A DNA stretch of 64,000 nt, taken from NCBI GenBank assembly GCA_036270095.1, contig DATBDE010000048.1, positions 1-64,000 of the forward strand, given 5' to 3'. Below, in pieces: positions 18,691 through 27,796 of the stretch. How positions within the stretch are numbered: the first letter of the stretch is position 1; the number at the start of each line of letters is the position of its first letter. The stretch is from DATBDE01 sp036270095. Its GTDB lineage: Bacteria; Actinomycetota; Thermoleophilia; Solirubrobacterales; Solirubrobacteraceae. The position numbers and the translations under genes are program-made. The notes beneath the pieces were generated by a model that was not told where the DNA came from, ran no database searches, and worked only from the letters and a program-made list of their open reading frames with translations.

Positions 18691-19994
18691 GCGCCCGCAA
18701 CCGGGAGTTGTTCGGCCTGATCCCGGCCGCGCTGCTGCTGACCGGCGGCTTCGCCGCCGTGTTCATCCAGCAGCAGAACGTGCTGAGCGACGTCTCGCTC
18801 ACCTACGGCGCGATCTTCCTCGGCCTGTGCCTGGCGGCGCACGTCTTCCTGCGCTTCACGCTGCCCAACGCGGACCCCTACCTGTTCCCGCTCGTCGCGC
18901 TGCTGGCTTGCTTCGGGCTCGTCGTCATCTACCGCATCGACGACACGCTCGCGCGCGAGCAGGCGCAGTGGTTCGTGGTCGGGCTGATCGCGTTCGCGGC
19001 GGTGATCCTGTTCCTGCGCGACTACCGCGTGCTCGAGCGGTACCGCTACACGATCGCCTTCATCGGGCTGGGGCTGCTGGTGCTGCCGCGCCTGCCCGGC
19101 ATCGGCGCGCAGGTCAACGGCGCCTACCTGGGCATCAAGATCGGGCCGGTCACCTTCCAGCCCGCCGAGCTGGCGAAGATCTGCTTGGTCATCTTCGTGG
19201 CCTCCTACCTGCGCGACACGCGCCAGGTGCTCGTGCTCGGGGCGCGCCGGTTCATGGGCGTGACCATCCCGCCGCTCAAGCACTTCGGGCCGCTGCTGGT
19301 CATCTGGGGCGCGTCGATGCTCATGCTCGTCCTCATCCGCGACCTGGGCTCGTCGCTGATGTTCTTCGGCGGCTTCCTGGCCATGCTCTACGTGGCCACC
19401 AACCGGGTCTCGTTCGTGCTCGTGGGTCTGATCCTGTTCGCGCTGGGGGCGTGGTTCCTGGGCAGCCACATCGGCCACGTGCACGACCGTGTGGAGACCT
19501 GGCTGGACCCGTTCCGGACCACGCTCTACAACAAGCCCGGCGGCAGCTACCAGATTGCACAGTCTCTGTTCGCCCAGGCCGACGGGGGGCTGATCGGCAC
19601 CGGCTTCGGGCAGGCCTTGCTCAGCCTGCCCAACGGCACGCCGATCCTGCCCGCCGCGCACACCGACCTCATCTACGCGGTCATCACGAACGAGCTCGGG
19701 CTCGCAGGCGCTTGCGGCGTGCTGCTCGTCTACCTGCTCTTCACCGAGCGCGGGTTCAAGATCGCGACGCTCGCGCGCGACTCGTTCTCCAGCCTGCTGG
19801 CGACCGGCCTGACCGCGGTGCTCGCGCTGCAGGTCTTCGTGATCGTGGGCGGAGTGACGAAGGTGATCCCGCTGACCGGCGTGACCTTGCCGTTCGTCTC
19901 CTATGGCGGCTCGTCCATCGTGGCCAACTTCATCCTGCTCGCGCTGCTGCTGCAGATCTCGGACCGCGCGCGGAGGGACCGGGCAGCCGGATGA
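18687..19994 (+). CDS. rodA: SEDS peptidoglycan glycosyltransferase RodA/FtsW
   Basis: Polymerises lipid II into glycan strands during cell elongation. The 435-aa polytopic protein has the family segments GPVTFQPAELAKICLV, LIRDLGSSLMFFGGF, AHTDLIYAVITNELGL and LPFVSYGGSSIVANF. It forms a pair with the class B PBP gene downstream, the usual partner. Its place between pstP and pbpA favours RodA over FtsW. Confidence 0.94.
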   Translation: MSARNRELFGLIPAALLLTGGFAAVFIQQQNVLSDVSLTYGAIFLGLCLAAHVFLRFTLPNADPYLFPLVALLACFGLVVIYRIDDTLAREQAQWFVVGLIAFAAVILFLRDYRVLERYRYTIAFIGLGLLVLPRLPGIGAQVNGAYLGIKIGPVTFQPAELAKICLVIFVASYLRDTRQVLVLGARRFMGVTIPPLKHFGPLLVIWGASMLMLVLIRDLGSSLMFFGGFLAMLYVATNRVSFVLVGLILFALGAWFLGSHIGHVHDRVETWLDPFRTTLYNKPGGSYQIAQSLFAQADGGLIGTGFGQALLSLPNGTPILPAAHTDLIYAVITNELGLAGACGVLLVYLLFTERGFKIATLARDSFSSLLATGLTAVLALQVFVIVGGVTKVIPLTGVTLPFVSYGGSSIVANFILLALLLQISDRARRDRAAG

Positions 19995-20043
19995 TTCACG
20001 CGGCCTCCATCAGGCGAGCCCGGATGGCGAGCGGAGGCATCGC

Positions 20044-21483
20044 GTGAACACGCCGATCACCCGCCTGTTCGGGCTCGTCGTGTTGCTGTTCGCAGTCCTC
20101 GTGTTCGCGACCTCGTGGTGGACCGAGTTCGGCGCGCAGCGCCTGCGCGACAACCCGCTCAACCGGCGCCAGCTGCTCGAGGACGCCAAGGTCAAACGCG
20201 GGCGGATCCTCGCCGACGACGGCTCCGTCCTCGCGCGCTCGGTCAAGGCGCAGGGCGACACCTACACCCGCATCTACCCCTCGAACAGCTTCAGCCACGA
20301 GGTCGGCTACTCGTTCACCACCCTCGGGCGCGCCGGCCTGGAGGAGTCGCGCAACCCGGCGCTGACCGGCCAGGGCGGCGAGGTCGACACGCTCATCGAC
20401 CAGCTCTCGGGGCGCAAGAAGGCCGGCGACGACGTGGTGACCAACCTCGACCCGGCGGCGCAGAAGGTGGCGCTGGAGCAGCTCGCGGGGCGCAAGGGCT
20501 CGGTGGTGGCGATGGAGCCCGGGACCGGCAAGGTGCGGGTCATGGCCTCGGTGCCGGGCTTCGACCAGAACCAGGTGCCCAAGCACTTCAAGCAGCTCAA
20601 CCGGGACACGGACGCGCCGCTGCTGAACCGCTCGACCCAGGCCGGCTACCCGCCCGGCTCGACCTTCAAGGTGATCACCGCCACAGCGGCGCTCGACAGC
20701 GGCAAGTTCACTCAGGACTCAACCCTGAACGGCGACTCCGGGGTAGAGATCTCCGGCGTGCCGCTGGCCAACGACGGCGGGGAGGACTTCGGCCCGATCA
20801 ACATGACCGACGCGCTCACGCACTCGGTCAACACGTACTGGGCGCAGATCGGCGAGAAGCTCGGCAAGGCGACCATGGCCAAGTACATGAACCTCTACGG
20901 CTTCGACCGCAAGCCGCCACTTGACTATCCGAACCCACAGAAGCGCGCGTCGGGTGAATACTCCAAGCGGGGGCGGTTGCTCCCCCCGACCTCGAATCAG
21001 GTGGACGTTGGACGCATGGCCATCGGCCAGGACAAGCTCGCGGTCACGCCGCTGCAGATGGCGGAGGTCGCCGCGACCATCGCCAACGGCGGCGTGCGGG
21101 TCAAGCCGCGCCTGACCAGCAAGGTCGTCGACCCGGACGGGCGCACGACGCAGCGCATCAACCCGCAGGACGTGACGCGGGTGATGAAAAAGTCGACAGC
21201 GGTGCAGCTGGCGCAGATGATGAGCAAGGTCGTCCAGGAAGGCACCGGCACGGCGGCCGCGCTTGAAGGCATCGACGTGGCCGGTAAGACGGGAACGGCC
21301 GAGATCGACGTCGCCAACAACATCACCCAACCCTGGTTCATCGCCTTCGCCCCGGCGAAGAACCCGCGCATCGCGATCGCGGCCACGGTGGAGCGGTCGC
21401 AGGGCGGCTTCGGCGGCACCGTCGCGGCGCCGATCGCGAAGGCCGTGATGGAGCAGCTCCTGCAGGGGGGCTCTCAACAGTGA
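20044..21483 (+). CDS. pbpA: Penicillin-binding protein PbpA (class B transpeptidase)
   Basis: Cross-links peptidoglycan with RodA. The 479-aa protein has an N-terminal membrane anchor (LFGLVVLLFAVLVFATSWW). Active-site motifs are S206-T-F-K, S261-V-N and K415-T-G. The GTG at 20044 is preceded by GGAGG (20032-20036). The stop overlaps the pknB start (GTGA). Length and order match mycobacterial PbpA (PBPA). Confidence 0.95.
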   Translation: MNTPITRLFGLVVLLFAVLVFATSWWTEFGAQRLRDNPLNRRQLLEDAKVKRGRILADDGSVLARSVKAQGDTYTRIYPSNSFSHEVGYSFTTLGRAGLEESRNPALTGQGGEVDTLIDQLSGRKKAGDDVVTNLDPAAQKVALEQLAGRKGSVVAMEPGTGKVRVMASVPGFDQNQVPKHFKQLNRDTDAPLLNRSTQAGYPPGSTFKVITATAALDSGKFTQDSTLNGDSGVEISGVPLANDGGEDFGPINMTDALTHSVNTYWAQIGEKLGKATMAKYMNLYGFDRKPPLDYPNPQKRASGEYSKRGRLLPPTSNQVDVGRMAIGQDKLAVTPLQMAEVAATIANGGVRVKPRLTSKVVDPDGRTTQRINPQDVTRVMKKSTAVQLAQMMSKVVQEGTGTAAALEGIDVAGKTGTAEIDVANNITQPWFIAFAPAKNPRIAIAATVERSQGGFGGTVAAPIAKAVMEQLLQGGSQQ

Positions 21484-23393
21484 CCGACCCGCGCCTACGC
21501 GAGGCGATGGGCGAGCACGACGACGAGCTGATCGATGGGCGCTACCGGTTGCTGCACCGCGTCGGGTCGGGCGGCATGGCCGACGTGTGGTGCGCCGAGG
21601 ACATTCAGCTGGGGCGGCGGGTGGCGCTCAAGCTCCTGCACCGCCGCTTCGCCGAGGACCCCGAGTTCGTGGAGCGCTTCAAGCGCGAGGCCTCCAGCGC
21701 CGCCTCGCTCACCCATCCCAACGTCGTCTCGGTCTTCGATCGCGGCGAGTGGGAGGGCACCTACTACATCGCGATGGAGTACTTGGACGGGCGGCCGCTG
21801 AAGCAGATCATCCGCGAGGAGGCCCCGCTCGACCTGCTGTACGCGATCGACATGACGATCCAGATCCTGCGCGCCGGCCGTTTCGCCCACCAGCGCGGCG
21901 TCGTGCACCGCGACATCAAGCCCCACAACGTCATCGTCGACGCCGAGGGCCGGGCCAAGGTCACCGACTTCGGGATCGCCCGCGCCGGCGCGTCGGACAT
22001 GACCGAGACCGGGTCGATCATGGGCACGGCCCAGTACCTGCCGCCCGAGCAGGCCCAGGGCCTCGCGGTCTCGCCGCAGTCCGACCTCTACGCGATCGGG
22101 ATCGTCCTCTACGAGATGCTCACCGGCCGGGTGCCGTTCGACGGCGAGAGCGCCGTGACCATCGCGCTCAAGCAGGTGTCGGAGGCGCCGCTGCCGCCCT
22201 CGGCCTGGAACCCGGCGGTGCCGCCCGAGCTCGACGCGATCGTGCTGCGCGCGCTCGAGAAGGACCCGGCGGCTCGGTTCACCAGCGCCGACGAGTTCAT
22301 CGCGGCGCTGCAGGCGGCTGCGGACCGGATCGCGAGCGGCGCGGCGCTGGGCCCGGGGACGGTGGCCTTCGGCGCGGTCGGGTCCGCCATCGCGCCGCCG
22401 CCGGCCGACGGCACCGGCTACGTGCCGCCCCAAGACGGCCAGCCCGGCGACCCGGAGGACGGGCGCAAGCCCAAGCGCTGGCCCTGGATCGTGGCCTCGA
22501 TCGCGCTGCTGTGCATCGCCGCCGGCCTGATCTGGTTCGCGGCCGACGGCGGCTTTGACTCCAGCAAGCCCCAGGTGGTCGTGCCCAAGGTCGTCGGGCT
22601 GCAGGCGACCACGGCCCAGACCGTGCTGACACGCGCGGGCTTCCGCGCCGACATCCAGCGCTTCGTCAACAGCGCGCCGCCCGACCAGGTCTTCGGCCAG
22701 GACCCGGGCGCCGGGGTGAAGGCCGACAAGGGCGCGATCGTCACGGTGCGGGTCTCGGAGGGTCCGGCGCAGAAGGTGGTGCCCGACGTCAACGACGACT
22801 CCGAGAAGGACGCCAAGAAGGCCCTCAAGCAGGAGGGCTTCAAGGTCAAGACGACCAAGCAGTTCTCCCAGACCGTGCCCGACGGCTCGGTGATCCGGAC
22901 CATCCCCGGCGCGGGCGAGAAGGCCGACGCCGGCTCCGAGGTCACCCTCGTGGTCTCCAAGGGCACGCAGCCGGTGGCGGTGCCCAACGTGGTCGGGCAG
23001 TCGCGCGACTCAGCCACCTCGACCCTGCAGGGCCAGGGCTTCGCCGTCGACGTCACCGAGCAGGAGTCCACCGACACCACCGCCGGAAACGTGATCAGCC
23101 AGAACCCGACCTCGGGGACGTCGGCGGGCAAGGGCTCGACCGTGACCATCACCGTGGCCAAGGCGCCGCCGCAGGCCGACGTGCCCGACGTGACCGGGCA
23201 GCGCCGCGGTCCCGCGACCTCGCAGCTGCGCGCGGCCGGGTTCAAGGTCGCCGTCAACGAGGAGCCGGTGCAGGACGACACCCAGGACGGGACCGTGGTC
23301 TCCCAGGACCCAGGCGCCGGCAAGGCTGCCCAGGGGGCGACGGTGACCATCACCATCGGCCGCTTCCAGACCCAGACGGGGCCCAACGGCTAG
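21480..23393 (+). CDS. pknB: PASTA-domain Ser/Thr kinase PknB type
   Basis: Membrane kinase that senses muropeptides or lipid II and controls wall synthesis. The 637-aa protein has a kinase domain (VGSGGMADVWCA, VALKLLH, HRDIKPHN, DFGIARA, PPEQ), a single membrane segment (PWIVASIALLCIAAGLIWFAA, about 333-353) and four extracellular PASTA repeats (starting VPKVVGLQATTAQ, VPDVNDDSEKDAK, VPNVVGQSRDSAT and VPDVTGQRRGPAT). The GTG start overlaps the pbpA stop. Confidence 0.96.
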   Translation: MTDPRLREAMGEHDDELIDGRYRLLHRVGSGGMADVWCAEDIQLGRRVALKLLHRRFAEDPEFVERFKREASSAASLTHPNVVSVFDRGEWEGTYYIAMEYLDGRPLKQIIREEAPLDLLYAIDMTIQILRAGRFAHQRGVVHRDIKPHNVIVDAEGRAKVTDFGIARAGASDMTETGSIMGTAQYLPPEQAQGLAVSPQSDLYAIGIVLYEMLTGRVPFDGESAVTIALKQVSEAPLPPSAWNPAVPPELDAIVLRALEKDPAARFTSADEFIAALQAAADRIASGAALGPGTVAFGAVGSAIAPPPADGTGYVPPQDGQPGDPEDGRKPKRWPWIVASIALLCIAAGLIWFAADGGFDSSKPQVVVPKVVGLQATTAQTVLTRAGFRADIQRFVNSAPPDQVFGQDPGAGVKADKGAIVTVRVSEGPAQKVVPDVNDDSEKDAKKALKQEGFKVKTTKQFSQTVPDGSVIRTIPGAGEKADAGSEVTLVVSKGTQPVAVPNVVGQSRDSATSTLQGQGFAVDVTEQESTDTTAGNVISQNPTSGTSAGKGSTVTITVAKAPPQADVPDVTGQRRGPATSQLRAAGFKVAVNEEPVQDDTQDGTVVSQDPGAGKAAQGATVTITIGRFQTQTGPNG

Positions 23394-23398
23394 CCCGC

Positions 23399-24382
23399 AT
23401 GCGCGCCGCGGTGGTGATGGGCGGGCGCTCGTCCGAGCACGAGATCTCGATCGCCTCGGGCCAGTCGGTGGCGGCCGGGCTGCGCGCAAACGGCCATGAG
23501 GTCGTCGAGGTCGAGATCGACCGCGACGGCGTGTGGCGGGCCGGCGGTGACGAGGTCGCGGTGCGGCCGGCGCGCGGGCTCCTGGACTGCGACGTGGTCT
23601 TCCCGGTCTTGCACGGGCCGTTCGGTGAGGACGGCACCGTCCAGGGGCTGCTCGAGTGCCTGGACGTGCCCTACACCGGCTCCGATGTCGCCGCCAGCGC
23701 CCTGTGCATGGACAAGGTGCGCTTCAAAGACGCCATGGCCCACGCCGGGCTGCCCCAGGTCGCCTACGTGGGCGTCAACCAGGCCACGCGGGCCGAGGAT
23801 GTCGCCGGCATCGCCGCGCTCGGCTTCCCGTGCTGGGTCAAGCCGGCGCGGCTGGGCTCGTCGGTGGGGATCGTGCGGGTGGAGACGCCCGAGGGGATCG
23901 AGCCGGCGCTCGACGCCGCCTTCGCGCACGACCCGCGGGCGATCGTCGAGGCCAGCGCGCCCGGGCGCGAGATCGAGTGCTCGATCCTGGGCCCTACCGA
24001 CGCGCCCGAGGCCAGCCTGGCGGGCGAGATCCTGCTCGGCGGCGGCGAGGACGCCTGGTACGACTACGAGGCCAAGTACACGCCCGGCGGCATGGAGCTC
24101 GTCGTGCCGGCGCGGATCTCGGCCGCGGCCATCGAGCGCGTGCAGGCGCTGGCGCGCCGGGCGTTCGCCCTGGCCGGCTGCAGCGGCTTTGCGCGCGTCG
24201 ACTTCTTCGTCGATGGCGAGGAGGTCAAGCTCAACGAGCTCAACACGATCCCCGGGTTCACGGAGACCAGCGTTTTCGGGAAGCTGTGGGACGCCTCCGG
24301 CGTGTCGTATGCGGAGGTGCTCGAGCGTCTGGCCCGCTACGCCTCCGACCGGCGCGAGCAGGAGCACGCCTACCGCTTCTGA
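23399..24382 (+). CDS. ddl: D-alanine--D-alanine ligase
   Basis: ATP-grasp enzyme making the D-Ala-D-Ala end of the peptidoglycan stem peptide. The 327-aa protein has GGRSSEHEISIASG, LHGPFGEDG, YTGS, WVKPARLGSSVGI and the C-terminal LNTIPGFTETS. The Tyr in VPYTGSDV is of the D-Ala rather than D-lactate type by position, though this needs modelling. It begins five bases after pknB. Its stop is separated by one base from the stop of the convergent kinase gene. Confidence 0.95.
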   Translation: MRAAVVMGGRSSEHEISIASGQSVAAGLRANGHEVVEVEIDRDGVWRAGGDEVAVRPARGLLDCDVVFPVLHGPFGEDGTVQGLLECLDVPYTGSDVAASALCMDKVRFKDAMAHAGLPQVAYVGVNQATRAEDVAGIAALGFPCWVKPARLGSSVGIVRVETPEGIEPALDAAFAHDPRAIVEASAPGREIECSILGPTDAPEASLAGEILLGGGEDAWYDYEAKYTPGGMELVVPARISAAAIERVQALARRAFALAGCSGFARVDFFVDGEEVKLNELNTIPGFTETSVFGKLWDASGVSYAEVLERLARYASDRREQEHAYRF

Positions 24383-24383
24383 G

Positions 24384-25889
24384 CTAGGACCCGTTCCGGT
24401 AGAGCGAGAGCTCGGAGACCTGCACGTGCTGCTGCTTGGGCGGCAGCGACGTGATCCAGAGCATGTAGTAGCGGTAGCGCTTGCCCCGGGTGCTGAACAG
24501 CCAGCGCTCCTTGGAGCCGCCGACGCTCCTGTTGGGGGCGAGCTGCGTCCAGCCCTTCAGGTTGCCGGGCCGGCCGCCGTTCGCGCCGTAGATCGAGGCC
24601 GCCCAGCCGCCGTGCGGCGTCGTGGCCTGCATGGCCGCCGCGGCCACGCCCGGGTTGGCGTCGACGTAGATGCCCACGCCGGGCTTGTTCATGGTCCCGC
24701 CCTGGTAGCTCTCGGTCGACCACGTCGTGGTCTTGTCGCGGTCGACGGCGAACGCGACCTGGTCGGAGTGCTCGACGCCGTCGCCCGGCGGCGGGTCGAA
24801 GGCGTGGGCGGAGTCGTCGGCCAGCGAGATCGGCTGCAGGCCCGGCGTCGGCGCCTCGGCCGGCGGCGGCCCGGTTCCGCGCTCGGTGTTCTGGCCCAGG
24901 CCGAACAGGATCACCGCGACGACGGCGGCGACGGCCAGCAGGGCGGCCACGAACAGCCAGGCCGGGTGGCGCAGGCGCAGCGGCAGGCGGCGGCGCTTGG
25001 GCTCGGGCAGCGTGCGCAGGACGCTCGTGGCCTCGGCCGTGGCCTGGCCGGCGCGGGCGGTCTCGACCGTGAGGGCATCCTCGAGGTCGATGTCGACCTC
25101 GTGCGCGGTCTGGTAGCGGCGCCCCAGGTCCTTGGCCGTGAGCCGCTCGACGATGGCCGCCGTCTGGGCCGAGGCCTGCGGGCGGCGCGCCTGTACGTCG
25201 GGGACGGCCTCGCGTACGTGCTTCATGGCCACGGCGACCTGGTTCTCGCCCCGGAACGGGACCTCGCCGGTGAGCATCTCGTAGAGCACGATCCCCAACG
25301 AGTAGAGGTCGGACTGGCCGGTGACCGCGTGGCCCAGGGCCTGCTCGGGCGAGACGTAGTCGGTGGTCCCGAGCACGCGCCCGTCGGCGGTCAGGCCCTC
25401 CTCCTCGAGCGAGCGGGCGATGCCGAAGTCGGTGACCTTGGCCGCGCCCTCGGGGTCGATGAGCACGTTCTGGGGCTTGACGTCCCGGTGCACGATCAGG
25501 GCGGCGTGGGCGGCGCCGAGCGCGCGCGAGATCTCGACCGCGTACGCCAGCGACTCGTCGATGGGCAGGCGGCCACAGCGGCGGATGCGGTCCTTCAGCG
25601 TCTCCCCGCGGACGTACTCGAGGACGATATAGGGGCGCCCCTCGTCCTCGCCGGCGTCGATCACGCCGACGATGTGCGGGTGCGAGAGCTGGGCCACCGC
25701 CCGGGCTTCGCGGCGGAAGCGCTCGAGCTGGTCGGAGTCGGTCGCGATCTCGCGGTGCATGAGCTTGATCGCGACGTCGCGCTCGAGGGTCCCGTCGACG
25801 GCCCGGTAGACCGTCGACATGCCGCCAGCGCCGATCAGGGCCTCCAGCCGGTAGCGGCCGTCGAGTTCGGTGCCAACGAGGGTGCTCAT
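24384..25889 (-). CDS. Ser/Thr protein kinase with discoidin-like outer domain
   Basis: A 501-aa kinase from the ATG at 25889. Motifs are IGAGGMSTVYRA, VAIKLMH, HRDVKPQN, DFGIARS and SPEQ. One membrane segment (PAWLFVAALLAVAAVVAVILF, about 310-330) leads to an outer domain: VAFAVDRDKTTTWSTESYQG and later VQVSELSLYRNGS resemble a discoidin (F5/8 type C) sugar-binding fold instead of PASTA repeats. It probably senses a carbohydrate at the cell surface. It is convergent with ddl and divergent, with a very small gap, from the DsbA-fold gene. Confidence 0.92.
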   Translation of the reverse strand: MSTLVGTELDGRYRLEALIGAGGMSTVYRAVDGTLERDVAIKLMHREIATDSDQLERFRREARAVAQLSHPHIVGVIDAGEDEGRPYIVLEYVRGETLKDRIRRCGRLPIDESLAYAVEISRALGAAHAALIVHRDVKPQNVLIDPEGAAKVTDFGIARSLEEEGLTADGRVLGTTDYVSPEQALGHAVTGQSDLYSLGIVLYEMLTGEVPFRGENQVAVAMKHVREAVPDVQARRPQASAQTAAIVERLTAKDLGRRYQTAHEVDIDLEDALTVETARAGQATAEATSVLRTLPEPKRRRLPLRLRHPAWLFVAALLAVAAVVAVILFGLGQNTERGTGPPPAEAPTPGLQPISLADDSAHAFDPPPGDGVEHSDQVAFAVDRDKTTTWSTESYQGGTMNKPGVGIYVDANPGVAAAAMQATTPHGGWAASIYGANGGRPGNLKGWTQLAPNRSVGGSKERWLFSTRGKRYRYYMLWITSLPPKQQHVQVSELSLYRNGS

Positions 25890-25918
25890 GCCTACGCGCC
25901 GTTCGTATTGTGCCGCCC

Positions 25919-26674
25919 GTGCCACAAGTCCGTGCGAGCTTTTACACCGATCCGGGGGATCCGTGGTCGTGGGCGCTGGAGCCATCCGTGCGGCGCATGC
26001 AGGTGGAATTCGGCGCCACGGTGGCGATCACCTACGTGATGGGTGGACTCGCGCGCGAGATCACCGACCCCGTCGGGGCCGCTCGGACGTGGCTCGAGGC
26101 GGGTGAGCGGTCAGGCATGCCGGTCGATCCGCGCCTGTGGCTGGATGGTCCACCGGCTTCCACCTACCCCGCCTGCCTGGCCGTCGAAGCGGCCTCTGAG
26201 CAGGGTGATCCCGCGCGCTACGTGCGCCGCCTGCGCGAGGGCTTCGCGCTGCGCGGGCGCAAGCTCGACACGACCGAGGCCCTGGTCGAGGAGGCGCGGG
26301 CCACGCCGGGCCTGGACGTCGAGCGGTTCCGCATCGACCTGGCGTCCAACGCGATCGTGGAGCTGTTCGGCTCCGACCTCGAGCGGCTGCGCGCCAAGGA
26401 GCTCGCCGTGCCGGCGATCGAGCTCGGAGACGTCGTGCTGGAGGGGTTCGTGCCCTACGAGGTCCTGCGCGAGGCGGCGCTGCGCGCCGGGGCCGAGCCC
26501 GACGGCGCGGCCCCGCCGCCGGTCGAGTACGCACTGCGCCGCTTCGGGACGATGGCGGCCGCCGAGGTGGCGGCCGTGTGCTCGCTGCCCGGGCCCCGCG
26601 CCCCAGCCGAGCTGTGGGCGCTGGCCGCCGAGTGGCGCGCCCGCGAGGACCACGGGCTGTTCGCGCCGGTCTAG
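25919..26674 (+). CDS. DsbA/FrnE-fold protein lacking active-site cysteines
   Basis: A 251-aa thioredoxin-fold protein. The family hallmark CPWCW is replaced by DPWSW (FYTDPGDPWSWALEP), so disulfide chemistry is unlikely; YVMGGL and the late VPAIELGDVVLEGF (cis-Pro strand) fit the DsbA fold. GTG at 25919 is preferred to GTG at 25910 because TATTGT (25906-25911) sits seven bases before it, a leaderless promoter pattern. Relatives act as isomerases or as adaptor proteins (SpxH type); the role here is unknown. Its stop shares CTAG with the purM stop on the other strand. Confidence 0.8.
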   Translation: MPQVRASFYTDPGDPWSWALEPSVRRMQVEFGATVAITYVMGGLAREITDPVGAARTWLEAGERSGMPVDPRLWLDGPPASTYPACLAVEAASEQGDPARYVRRLREGFALRGRKLDTTEALVEEARATPGLDVERFRIDLASNAIVELFGSDLERLRAKELAVPAIELGDVVLEGFVPYEVLREAALRAGAEPDGAAPPPVEYALRRFGTMAAAEVAAVCSLPGPRAPAELWALAAEWRAREDHGLFAPV

Positions 26675-27720
26675 CGGTAGCGCAGGCCCAGCGGCGGGAC
26701 GGTCACCGTTCCCGGCGCGTCGACCACCCGGCCGATGGCGCGCGTGCCCGGGTGGCGAGCGCCCAGCAGCGCGGCCGCGGCGTCGGCGTGCGCCTCGGGC
26801 ACGACGACCACGAACCCGCAGCCCATGTTGAAGACGTCGTACATATCCGCGGAAGGCACGTCGCCGGTGCGCGCGATGAGGTCGAACACCGGCGGCACCG
26901 GCAGCGGGTCGGTGAGCTCATAGCCCACCCGCGCGTGCAGGCGCAACAGATTGCGCAGGCCGTCACCGGTGATGTGGGCCAGGCCGAGGACGGGGACGTC
27001 GGAGCGCAGGAGCTCGAGCGCCGCGCGCACGTAGATCACCGTCGGCTCGAGCAGGACGTCGGCGATGGTGGCGCCGCCGAGCGCGGGCGGCCGGTCGTCG
27101 AGGCCGTAGGCGCCGAGCAGCACCCGCCGGGCCAGGGTCAGGCCGTTGGCGTGCACGCCGCTGGAGGGCAGCCCGACCAGGACGTCGCCCGGCGCCGCGC
27201 GCTCGCCGGTGACCATGGCGTCGAGGCCGACGAGGCCCACGCAGGCGCCGGTGAGGTCGAAGCCGTGCGGCGACGGGTGGCCGCGGATGAGCTCGGGGAG
27301 CTGGGCCAGCTCGCCGCCGGGGATCTCGACCCCGGCCGCCTCCGCCCCCGCCTTGAGCCCGATGGCGATGTCCCGCAGCACGTCGGGGTCGGCGCGCTCG
27401 ACGGCCAGGTAGTCGAGCACGGCGATCGGCTCGGCCCCCACGCAGACGATGTCGTTGACGTTCATGGCGATGCAGTCGATCCCGATCGTGCCGTAGCGGC
27501 CCGCCTGCTCGGCCACGATCACCTTGGACCCCACCCCGTCCGCGGACAGCGCCAGCCCGAGGTTGGGCGCGATCTCCAGCACCGCCGCGTAGTGCCCCGA
27601 GGCCAGGCGCGAGCGGCTCGGACGCCCGAGGTCGAGCGTGCGCAGCACCCCGACGAGGGCGTCGATGGCGCGGGCCGACTCGGAGGTGTCGACGCCGGAG
27701 TCCGCGTAGGCGTCGGTCAT
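26671..27720 (-). CDS. purM: Phosphoribosylformylglycinamidine cyclo-ligase
   Basis: AIR synthetase, fifth step of purine synthesis. The 349-aa protein has YADSGVDTSESARAID, LSADGVGSKVIVAEQ, IAMNVNDIVCVGAEPI, GLPSSGVHANG, AHITGDGLRNLLR and MYDVFNMGCGFVV, all standard for PurM. The gene stands alone; no other purine gene is in the window. It is divergent from tetR and ends in a stop-on-stop overlap with the DsbA-fold gene. Confidence 0.96.
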   Translation of the reverse strand: MTDAYADSGVDTSESARAIDALVGVLRTLDLGRPSRSRLASGHYAAVLEIAPNLGLALSADGVGSKVIVAEQAGRYGTIGIDCIAMNVNDIVCVGAEPIAVLDYLAVERADPDVLRDIAIGLKAGAEAAGVEIPGGELAQLPELIRGHPSPHGFDLTGACVGLVGLDAMVTGERAAPGDVLVGLPSSGVHANGLTLARRVLLGAYGLDDRPPALGGATIADVLLEPTVIYVRAALELLRSDVPVLGLAHITGDGLRNLLRLHARVGYELTDPLPVPPVFDLIARTGDVPSADMYDVFNMGCGFVVVVPEAHADAAAALLGARHPGTRAIGRVVDAPGTVTVPPLGLRYR

Positions 27721-27768
27721 CGCGCGGGACTCTAGGGGCGACGGCGGCGCGACGGCCTCTTGCAATCA

Positions 27769-27791
27769 CGAAACGGTACGGTACAGTTTCG
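27769..27791. promoter_or_regulatory. TetR operator overlapping the -10 element
   Basis: A near-perfect 23-bp palindrome: outer arms CGAAAC and GTTTCG, with inner GTAC repeats. It ends five bases before the TetR ATG. A -10 hexamer TACAGT (27782-27787) lies inside it, nine bases from the ATG. Binding of the TetR dimer here would block its own promoter, and possibly the divergent purM promoter. Assignment is by position and symmetry. Confidence 0.75.
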
Positions 27792-27796
27792 CGACG

